DNA of 64,000 bases from Lachnospiraceae bacterium (GTDB lineage Bacteria; Bacillota; Clostridia; Lachnospirales; Lachnospiraceae), in the NCBI GenBank assembly GCA_900771995.1, contig CAAGQC010000096.1:6416-70415 (forward strand), given 5' to 3'. The notes under the pieces were generated by a model. That model did no database searches. It was not told the origin of the DNA and saw only the letters and a program-made list of their open reading frames with translations. Made by a program: the position numbers and the translations under genes. This document shows positions 8,342-15,581 of the stretch, one piece after another. Each line of letters opens with the position of its first letter. Positions within the stretch are counted from its first letter, which is position 1.

Positions 8342-8614
8342 TTACAATATTGCATAAACACTCAGTCCATACAGCAGCACGATCCCCGGAATTCCCAGGG
8401 CTCCGGTTGTCAAAACGCTTGCTGCATTGATCCCCACCACCGTGGGTAATCCCAGAAAGGTGATCCCCATATTAATAAAATAAATGGCAATGGTTCCCAT
8501 AATACTCCGCAATACAAAATTGATCAGCCACTCTGCCTTCCGGGCAAAAAAACTCAGGATCAGCAATAGTACCGCTGCGCCGATCAGCCATAATAATTTT
8601 TCCGGATGATTCAT
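8342..8614 (-). CDS. bofA: BofA family membrane protein (pro-sigma-K processing inhibitor type)
   Basis: A 90-residue protein with two or three hydrophobic helices and the BofA-family signature GINAASVLTTGALGIPGIVLLYGL near the C-terminus. In Bacillus, BofA holds the SpoIVFB protease inactive in the forespore membrane until sigma-K is needed. BofA-like genes also occur widely in Clostridia, where the role is less clear. Length and motif fit the family. Unlike Bacillus, where recR, yaaL and bofA lie in the same direction, bofA here is divergent from a yaaL-like gene. It is evidence for an endospore-forming ancestry, not proof of sporulation. Confidence 0.85.
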   Translation of the reverse strand: MNHPEKLLWLIGAAVLLLILSFFARKAEWLINFVLRSIMGTIAIYFINMGITFLGLPTVVGINAASVLTTGALGIPGIVLLYGLSVYAIL

Positions 8615-8755
8615 TGTTTTTCTCTCCCTATCACAGCTGCTATTTGCTACAGTCTATTCCCTGTCCGGCCGGAAAATGTGTGCCGTTTTCCTCCTCGACA
8701 GGTATATTTTTCCTTTTTGTTTCCTATACTGTTAGCAGAAAGGACGGATAATGTT

Positions 8756-9052
8756 ATGAAAATCTTTTTTAGTCAGGCGGAGGCCTCCCCGGAAGTCATT
8801 GAAGAAGATCTCACTCCCTTAGACCTGCGGGAATCCATAAGAAAAACCCGCCAGGCGCTGGAAATCGCCTATGCGGGTTTCGATAATGCTTTGGAAAGTG
8901 ATCTCATTGACAGTTACATCTATGAGATCAATGCGTTGCAAAAAAGGTATCAGCATCTCACGGAGCTGGCTTCCACGCAGCCTGTGGGACAAAAAAAATC
9001 ACTATACCAGCATTCCCCGATTCGTGCCCTGGTCAGCCATGTTTTCGGTTAA
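8756..9052 (+). CDS. DUF2508/YaaL-like protein
   Basis: About 98 residues, soluble and mostly helical: KIRKTRQALEIAYAGFDN-like and LIDSYIYEINALQKRYQHL segments fit the YaaL/DUF2508 family found near recR and bofA in Firmicutes. Function is unknown in the family. I placed the start at ATG 8756 (MKIFFSQAE) because the residues encoded upstream do not look like protein and AGAAAGGA lies ahead of it. Its last 51 bases overlap the 3' end of the fliS-like gene on the other strand, an uncommon tail-to-tail overlap. Confidence 0.7.
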   Translation: MKIFFSQAEASPEVIEEDLTPLDLRESIRKTRQALEIAYAGFDNALESDLIDSYIYEINALQKRYQHLTELASTQPVGQKKSLYQHSPIRALVSHVFG

Positions 9053-9469
9053 CTGGTTCTTGCCGTAAGTCAGTCCGGCATATACAGTCTGTGAATTGTT
9101 CATTACAGGACCGGAAGTATTCTGATCCTGAATCTGTCTGTACGCATCGCAAAGAGGTGCTATCACCCTGCGTACCTCTTCCAATACCGCCCGGTCTCTG
9201 CGGACTTCACACGCGGCAAGTCTGCGGAGGCAGAACAGATACAGTCTGGACAGTTCTCCCGCCGGACTGTATTCCCTGTGCAGGGAGTTCAAAAGTTCTT
9301 TGATACATCCTCTGGCTCTGTGGATCGCTTCCACCAGTCCGGCATCGTCTGCCGCCTGTTCTCCGTCATCCAGATATTGTAAGGTCATTTCATACAGAAT
9401 CACGATCAGCTGTGTGGAATTGGCCTGCGTGATCCGAAGTGTAAATTGCTGTTTACATTCTTTTGTCAT
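9002..9469 (-). CDS. fliS: FliS-like flagellar export chaperone
   Basis: 155 residues. The N-terminal part has the FliS pattern (RITQANSTQLIVILYEMTLQYL) followed by the helices of the four-helix bundle, with AIHRARGCIKELLNSL as the second. FliS binds the C-terminal helix of newly made flagellin in the cytoplasm and prevents early polymerisation before export. The gene follows the flagellin gene by 25 bases, as expected for a chaperone and its client. The C-terminal ~30 residues (after DQNTSGPV) go beyond the usual ~125-residue FliS length and are the part that overlaps yaaL. Confidence 0.85.
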   Translation of the reverse strand: MTKECKQQFTLRITQANSTQLIVILYEMTLQYLDDGEQAADDAGLVEAIHRARGCIKELLNSLHREYSPAGELSRLYLFCLRRLAACEVRRDRAVLEEVRRVIAPLCDAYRQIQDQNTSGPVMNNSQTVYAGLTYGKNQLTENMADQGTNRGMLV

Positions 9470-9494
9470 TCCATCATGTCCTCTTATTCAGAAC

Positions 9495-10613
9495 TTACTG
9501 TAACAACTGTAACACCTGGGACGGTCTTTCATTGGCCTGTGCCAGCATGGAGGTTCCCGCCTGTGCCAGAACCTGATATGTTGTATAAGAAGTCATTTCC
9601 TCCGCCATATCCACATCCATGATGCGGGAGTACGCAGATGTCATATTTTCACTGGTTACATCCAGACTGTTGATCGTAGATTCCAGACGGTTCTGGAAAG
9701 CACCCAGTCTGCCGCGGACGCCAGATACATACTTAATGGCTCCGTCTATTCTCTCAATGGCGTCATCCGCACCTTCTGCGGTGCTGACATCGATCTCTGC
9801 GATTCCCATATTCTGCAGGGAAATTGCCGGAATATTTACTTCCAGTACCTGATTCTGGTTGGCTCCCACCTGTAAGCGCATGGCACCGATACCGGTTGCA
9901 TCGATCTCCAGATCCGTGTATTTCGTACCCGCTGTTGCACCTGCCACATCCAGACGCATTTCAAATCCATTCTCACCGGTAATGGTCAGCAGATTATCCT
10001 TGATCTCGGTCTTGAGCGGCTGTACATCATCAAATCCGTCTCCGAAGTCCACCGCACCGTCCAACAGATATTTTCCGGGATTCTCAGGATCTTCCTGAAG
10101 CTTCAGGGAATCAATCGTATACTTTTTCACAGGGACATCCATGGAATAATAATTGACTTTGATATCATTGTTGGTGGTATATCCCTTCAGATCATATTCA
10201 CCGTTCAGCAGCTTCTGTCCGTTGAACTCCGTTACTTCGGAGATTCTGGTAATCTCTTCCTTCAACTGTGCTACTTCATCCTGTACCGTTGCACGGTCAG
10301 TATCCGACATGGTACCGTTGGCAGCCTTCACGGAAAGCTCGTTGATTCGCTGCAGCATCTCGCTGATCTCCGTCATGGCACCGTCTGCGATCTCTATAAT
10401 GGAGACACCGTCACTGGCATTCTGGTTTGCCACAGACAAACCCTCAATCTGGGCATTCATACGCTTGGACATTGCCAGTCCGGCCGGGTTATCCTTGGCA
10501 TGGTTGATCTTCAGTCCGGAAGAAAGTCTCTCCAATGATTTTGCCAGCAGATCATCATTGGTCGATAAGGCGTTGTTGGATAACATTGCCGATACATTGT
10601 AATTAATTCTCAT
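9495..10613 (-). CDS. hag: flagellin
   Basis: 372 residues. The N-terminal D0/D1 region starts MRINYNVSAML with SLERLSSGLKINHAKDNPAG. The C-terminal D1/D0 region has GRLGAFQNRLESTINSLDV, then SRIMDVDMAEEMTSYT and ends PSQVLQLLQ; both halves form the conserved filament core. The middle (about residues 130-275) is a short variable D2-type domain exposed on the filament. SD AAGGAG precedes the ATG. Only 10 bases separate it from the DUF6240-like gene, so the two are probably co-transcribed. A leaderless protein exported by the flagellar type III system with the help of FliS. Confidence 0.95.
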   Translation of the reverse strand: MRINYNVSAMLSNNALSTNDDLLAKSLERLSSGLKINHAKDNPAGLAMSKRMNAQIEGLSVANQNASDGVSIIEIADGAMTEISEMLQRINELSVKAANGTMSDTDRATVQDEVAQLKEEITRISEVTEFNGQKLLNGEYDLKGYTTNNDIKVNYYSMDVPVKKYTIDSLKLQEDPENPGKYLLDGAVDFGDGFDDVQPLKTEIKDNLLTITGENGFEMRLDVAGATAGTKYTDLEIDATGIGAMRLQVGANQNQVLEVNIPAISLQNMGIAEIDVSTAEGADDAIERIDGAIKYVSGVRGRLGAFQNRLESTINSLDVTSENMTSAYSRIMDVDMAEEMTSYTTYQVLAQAGTSMLAQANERPSQVLQLLQ

Positions 10614-10623
10614 GTGTTACTCC

Positions 10624-13500
10624 TTACTTTCCGCTGCTGTCTGTAACAGCCTGCAGGAATCCTTTTGCCAGGCGGTACAGCTGCGCTGCATCTGCCCGGT
10701 TCTCTATCGTTTCCGCGTTTTGCGTCTCACCGGCTGACATCCTTGTCATATCCCGGGAGCTGACGACGGAAAGCTTCTCCACTTTCCAGTCCGCAGAGGT
10801 ATCTGTCTGAATCCATTCAAGGAATATATCGGAGGTCTTCTCTAATTTCGTAACCTCTTTCGGCGTATTTCCTACGAGATAACCTTCGATCCGCTCTCCG
10901 GTCACCTGGAAATGCGCTTCCAGCTGTTCGTCGCCCGCATCCACCCGGATGTCTACCGCCGCCGTCTCTCCGAAGCCCTGCTGCATGGTAAGATGTACTC
11001 CCGCCAGCTGATCCCCCAGATACATGGGCAGGAAATACTCCTGCTTGTCCTGAAGGCTTTCCGCAAGACGCAGCTGCTTGTGCACCAGCTGTAACTGTTT
11101 CACGTCCAGATGGTTCTCTGCCTGTTCCATGCTGTTCGTCTCTGTTTCCTGCACGGCGTCCCGAAGCATGTCCCGGTAGTCGTCCGCAAAATCCTGTCCG
11201 TCCAGCTGTTCCCATAATTCCGAAGTTTTGGCCGTCGCAGGCTCTTCTCCGGCTGCTGCCACAGGCATTGCCTTCTGTCTGTCGTATTTTTCCCGATAGC
11301 GTTGCAGATTGCCGAACAGCTCCGCAGGATCCTCCAGCAGTGCCTGTGCCGCCAGCAAATTGGAAGCGCTGGCATTCACTTCGCCTTTTTGCAGTAATTC
11401 TGCCGCTTCCGGAGCCGTGGCTCCTGCCTGCCGCATCTCCTGCATGCTTTCCTGATAGTAGGCTTCCCTGCTCTCTGCATCTTCTGACACATCTGTCAGC
11501 ATTTCTTTTGCCATTCCTACGGAGATCTGCTCTGAAATATTATTCTCCGAAAAACGTACTTCCTGCGTCAGTCCCGTATCCTCCGACACCTTCCAGTCCA
11601 TGTGAGAGGTTCTTCTGCTTCTGGCCGCTGCCAATAATGTAGAGAACTGTAATTCCGCTCCGGTATTTACCACGGCACCTACGGCAGCACCGTCTTCTCT
11701 TTCAATCTGGTGTAACATACGGTAGATGCCGATATAAGCCTTCCGTTCATTCTCCGTAATGTCTTTCTTCTGTTCCAGCTGATACAGGAAGCGGCTGTAA
11801 TCCTCCGCCGCTTCTTCATAGCTCTGCGGATTTTCGGCAAAATAGGTCTCCAGTTCACCAAAGGTCTTCTCCAGAGGATTTACACCGTCGCGAATCATCT
11901 GTAAGACATTTTTCGGTGTCAGTTTCTCCACAACTGCAGTGACCTGACTATCCGCTTCTTTGACTCTTTCTATATTTTCCGGAGTAAGTTCCATCCGGTT
12001 ATAGGCAAGGATCCGGATCGCCCTCTGATTTTCCGGTGTTTTCTCTAATGACATATCTGTCAGAATATCATCCACATTGGAAAAGGCCTTACGAATACTG
12101 TCTCCCAGGTCTCTTCGGGGAGCTGTCATTAAAGTCTCATAGCGTTCGTTTGCTTCTGTATAGGCCGTCTGCAGCGCCTTACCCTCGCCGTGGAATTCTG
12201 CCACGGTCTCCTGTGAAGCTTTCTGTTCCAGACTATAGGGGCCCAATACACTGGCCGGCAGTCCCGGCAGTTCCTTCGCCACCTGCACCGTCTGTGTATA
12301 AGTCTCATATTTGGCCACGGCATCGGTATCCCCGGGGAAATACTTGTCCGCAACCTCCGCCTCCGCCTTCCGCAGCGCTTCGATCAGCTGCTCCATCGGA
12401 GCCGTATCAATGGAAAAATCACTCTGCAAAAGCTTTACATTCACCTCTGCTGTCATGCGCAGCCGGATCTCCTCCAACTGTTTTCTGGCGAACAGATTCT
12501 CCGCGGTGGCATCCCATTTTGCATCCGAGAACCAGTCCTGTACCATTCCGGCCGCTTTCTCGTAGATATTCTCCTGTCGCCCCAGATTCGCATGGACGGG
12601 GGATTTTCCCTCCGCGACTGCAGACGCTGCCGCCTGTGCAAAAGTATCCTCGCTGACGGGATAGGCAATGGTATCCAGTTCTGCCAGCTGCTGCAGGGTA
12701 TCGGTCGTAAGCGGCAGCCCCGCGCCCACAAGCCACTGTGCTTTCTGTCGGTTCTCATCGTTGACCGGCAGACCGGCCTCCGCGATCACCTTATCCATCT
12801 GCTCCTGCAATTCCTGCGGAACAGCGTTCTGCTGCACTTTGGCTCCGCTGTTCTCTGCCACATACAGATTCCAGATCTCGGGCTCCAGTGCATTATCTAC
12901 CAGATATCCAACCTCACCCTCCTGTGGCTGCTGCAGAGAGGATGCCAGATCCCATGCGGTTTTCAATTCCTCCACATTCTCCGGAGTCAGGGGAACATCC
13001 GCTGCCTGGAACTGTTCCCGGATGCTTCTGGCCAACGTATCGCTGCCCACCGCTGCCGCCAGAGTATCCATATCCATGTCATCCGTATACCCGGCGATAT
13101 TCTGTCCGGAACGCACCAACTCTGCCTTGATCTTGTCCACGATGGTGACTGCGGTATCCTGATCCAGTTCTCTGGGATCGAATCCGTCTTCACAGGCCTT
13201 CGCATAATCCTCCTTCGACATGGCATGTGACAAGAGTGTCATATAATCCTGCTGTAATGCCACGTTGGTATTCGCCGCATCCTGCTGCAGTTCAATCAGG
13301 GATTTTCCCTTATTGTTCTCTTCATTTCCTGCGGACACCACCATCTGTCCGCTTTCATAGATCGCCCCGAAGGCATTCACATTGCTGCTTTTTTTACTTC
13401 GCTGTGTCTTGTCCTTACCCCAGGTATTTTTATCTGTCCGGGTGCTCTCTGTTCTATTGTCTGTTTCGTTTACGGTCTGATTCTGAAATGTTATCTTCAC
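10624..13500 (-). CDS. DUF6240-like large flagellar-locus protein
   Basis: About 958 residues, soluble, Gln/Glu/Ala-rich and largely helical, without signal peptide or membrane segments. It resembles the DUF6240 proteins encoded next to flagellin in Lachnospiraceae; the assignment is from memory of context. The C-terminal ~110 residues (FLPMYLGDQLAGVHLTMQQ, VDAGDEQLEAHFQVTGER) recall the C-terminal domain of the hook-length protein FliK, an inference to be tested. The GTG at 13500 (VKITFQNQ) is preferred because AAAGGA stands 8 bases before it, whereas the ATG at 13536 has no SD. No function is known. Ten bases separate it from flagellin. Confidence 0.65.
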   Translation of the reverse strand: MKITFQNQTVNETDNRTESTRTDKNTWGKDKTQRSKKSSNVNAFGAIYESGQMVVSAGNEENNKGKSLIELQQDAANTNVALQQDYMTLLSHAMSKEDYAKACEDGFDPRELDQDTAVTIVDKIKAELVRSGQNIAGYTDDMDMDTLAAAVGSDTLARSIREQFQAADVPLTPENVEELKTAWDLASSLQQPQEGEVGYLVDNALEPEIWNLYVAENSGAKVQQNAVPQELQEQMDKVIAEAGLPVNDENRQKAQWLVGAGLPLTTDTLQQLAELDTIAYPVSEDTFAQAAASAVAEGKSPVHANLGRQENIYEKAAGMVQDWFSDAKWDATAENLFARKQLEEIRLRMTAEVNVKLLQSDFSIDTAPMEQLIEALRKAEAEVADKYFPGDTDAVAKYETYTQTVQVAKELPGLPASVLGPYSLEQKASQETVAEFHGEGKALQTAYTEANERYETLMTAPRRDLGDSIRKAFSNVDDILTDMSLEKTPENQRAIRILAYNRMELTPENIERVKEADSQVTAVVEKLTPKNVLQMIRDGVNPLEKTFGELETYFAENPQSYEEAAEDYSRFLYQLEQKKDITENERKAYIGIYRMLHQIEREDGAAVGAVVNTGAELQFSTLLAAARSRRTSHMDWKVSEDTGLTQEVRFSENNISEQISVGMAKEMLTDVSEDAESREAYYQESMQEMRQAGATAPEAAELLQKGEVNASASNLLAAQALLEDPAELFGNLQRYREKYDRQKAMPVAAAGEEPATAKTSELWEQLDGQDFADDYRDMLRDAVQETETNSMEQAENHLDVKQLQLVHKQLRLAESLQDKQEYFLPMYLGDQLAGVHLTMQQGFGETAAVDIRVDAGDEQLEAHFQVTGERIEGYLVGNTPKEVTKLEKTSDIFLEWIQTDTSADWKVEKLSVVSSRDMTRMSAGETQNAETIENRADAAQLYRLAKGFLQAVTDSSGK

Positions 13501-13591
13501 GCCTGTCGTCCTTTTCCGTACAATCCTCAGCGCCATCGGCTCTGAATAATTCTGAACACAACTCTGCTATGATATCCGATAGCAGTAAGAA

Positions 13592-13628
13592 AAAAGATGA
13601 GTGCACCCTTTGGTCACACTCATCTTTT
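13592..13628 (-). terminator. rho-independent terminator after glgB
   Basis: Arms AAAAGATGAGTG and CACTCATCTTTT pair over 12 bp with a 13-base loop. Read on the minus strand the stem is followed by TTTTTTC, 35 bases past the glgB stop. It separates the glgB transcript from the DUF6240/flagellin transcript. Confidence 0.85.
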
Positions 13629-13662
13629 ATTTCGGTCGTTTCTTACGATTTCTTAACCGGCC

Positions 13663-15567
13663 TTAAAACAGAAATACGGCAGCACCGTAAGGCGGCAGGT
13701 CGAAGCTGATGGAATAATCCTTGTAATGATAAGGCTTTTTCTTCGCCATGATCTCTGCGGGGATCTCATTGCCCCAACCGCCGAAACGCTCCTCATCACT
13801 GTTGAGCAGCAGCTTATATTTCTTCTTTTTCGGCACCGGCACGGTATAATTCTCCCATTTCATAGGGGTCATATTCAGTACAAACAGCAGGTTATTCTTG
13901 CCGCTGGAACATTTTCTGACAAAGCAATAGGTACTGTGCTCTGCGTCATCCGCATTCATCCACTCGAAACCGTCCCAGGTATTGTCGATCTCATACATTG
14001 CAGGATACTTATGATACAGTTCCAGCAGTTCTTTTACATAGGTATGTACTCCCTGGTTCAGTTTCTCGCCTAACAGATACCAGTCCAGTTCCCGCTCTTC
14101 GCTCCATTCCCGCTCCTGTCCGAAATCCTGTCCCATGAACAGCAGTTTCTTGCCGGAATGTCCGAACATATAGGTATAGCCCACGCGCAGATTTGCGTAT
14201 TTATCCGCGGTATAGCCCGGCATCTTATTGACCATGGAGCACTTCAGATGTACCACTTCGTCATGAGACAGAGGCAGAATGTAATTCTCACTGTCATTGT
14301 AACTCATGGCAAAGGTCATGGCATAATGGTTGCCCTTGCGGTACAGCGGATCCAGCTTCATGTATTCGCAGAAGTCATGCATCCAGCCCATGTTCCATTT
14401 GAAGGAAAATCCCAGTCCTTCTTCCCCGATATTGCTGGTCACATTGGGCCATGCCGTAGATTCCTCGGCAATGGTCATGAAACCGGGATAGGTTCCGCGG
14501 ACTACAGAATTCAGGTGATGGAAGAATTCGATAGCTTCCAGATTCTTGTTGCCGCCGAATTTGTTCGGCAGCCATTCGCCGTCTTTTTTACCGTAATCCA
14601 GATACAGCATGGAGGCCACTGCATCTACCCGGATGCCATCCACATGGAACTCTCTGATCCAGAACAGGGCATTGGCCACCAGGAAGTTCTTCACTTCATT
14701 CTTACCGTAATTAAAGATCTTCGTTCCCCACTCGGGATGCTCTCCCAGACGGGGATCGGGATGTTCGAAAATACACTGCCCGTCAAACTCCGCCAGGCCA
14801 TGGGCATCCGTTGCAAAATGAGCCGGTACCCAGTCCAGGATCACACCGATTCCGGCCTTGTGAAGTTCATTGACCAGATACATAAAATCCTTCGGGGTTC
14901 CGTAACGGGAAGTCGGTGCATAGTATCCTGTCACCTGATATCCCCAGGAGCCGTCAAAAGGATGCTCTGCAATACCCATCAGTTCTACATGGGTATATTT
15001 CATTTCTTTCAGATATTCCACAATTCGTTCGGCGAACTCACGATAATTGTAGAAGCCCTCCGCCGTACCGTTATTGGGATGTTTCATGAAAGAACCGATA
15101 TGGCATTCATAGATTGCCATAGGCTCCTTGTTCATGTCCTTTTTATCCCGGGCTTCCATCCATTTGGAATCCTTCCAGTCGAATCCCGTGATATCGGTGA
15201 CGATGGAAGCGGTTCCCGGTCTGTATTCCGCATAATTGGCAAAAGGATCGGCTTTATAAAGCTTTCTGCCGTCTCTGGCATAGATCAGGAACTTATACAT
15301 CGTCCCCTCTTCCACTCCGGGAATGAACAGACCCCAGATGCCTCCCTCTCCCAGTTTCTGCATGGGATGGGACTCCTCATTCCATTCATTGAATGTACCG
15401 ATGACATTCACCTGTGCTGCATTTGGTGCCCATACTCCGAAATAGACTCCCTGCACTCCGTCTTCCACAGACAGATGTGCACCCAGTTTTTTATAAATAT
15501 CATAATGGGTTCCCTGGGCAAATAGATACTGATCCGCTTCGGAAATAAATACCTTCTCCTTCGTCAT
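13663..15567 (-). CDS. glgB: 1,4-alpha-glucan branching enzyme
   Basis: 634 residues with an N-terminal CBM48 domain (FGVWAPNAAQVNVIGTFNEW) and a GH13 barrel. Conserved regions are complete: DWVPAHF (region I), GIRVDAVASM with nucleophile Asp315 (II), the acid/base Glu in AEESTAWP (III), and LPLSHDEVVH (IV). The C-terminal beta domain ends SISFDLPPYGAAVFLF. It makes alpha-1,6 branches in glycogen. No other glycogen genes are nearby; instead it follows the TPR-repeat-AAA gene by 14 bases, so the two are likely one transcript. Length and motifs are normal. Confidence 0.95.
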   Translation of the reverse strand: MTKEKVFISEADQYLFAQGTHYDIYKKLGAHLSVEDGVQGVYFGVWAPNAAQVNVIGTFNEWNEESHPMQKLGEGGIWGLFIPGVEEGTMYKFLIYARDGRKLYKADPFANYAEYRPGTASIVTDITGFDWKDSKWMEARDKKDMNKEPMAIYECHIGSFMKHPNNGTAEGFYNYREFAERIVEYLKEMKYTHVELMGIAEHPFDGSWGYQVTGYYAPTSRYGTPKDFMYLVNELHKAGIGVILDWVPAHFATDAHGLAEFDGQCIFEHPDPRLGEHPEWGTKIFNYGKNEVKNFLVANALFWIREFHVDGIRVDAVASMLYLDYGKKDGEWLPNKFGGNKNLEAIEFFHHLNSVVRGTYPGFMTIAEESTAWPNVTSNIGEEGLGFSFKWNMGWMHDFCEYMKLDPLYRKGNHYAMTFAMSYNDSENYILPLSHDEVVHLKCSMVNKMPGYTADKYANLRVGYTYMFGHSGKKLLFMGQDFGQEREWSEERELDWYLLGEKLNQGVHTYVKELLELYHKYPAMYEIDNTWDGFEWMNADDAEHSTYCFVRKCSSGKNNLLFVLNMTPMKWENYTVPVPKKKKYKLLLNSDEERFGGWGNEIPAEIMAKKKPYHYKDYSISFDLPPYGAAVFLF

Positions 15568-15581
15568 GGCTGTGCCTCCCG

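Noticed and set aside
13500..13560. Sigma-28 (flagellar) promoter before the DUF6240-like gene
   Set aside because: A GCCGATGG block lies at 13533-13540 on the minus strand, but no TAAA-like -35 is found about 15 bases upstream, so the match is too weak.
14158..15525. 455-codon plus-strand open frame opposite glgB
   Set aside because: glgB on the minus strand has every family motif; the plus-strand frame has no recognisable domain and no SD.
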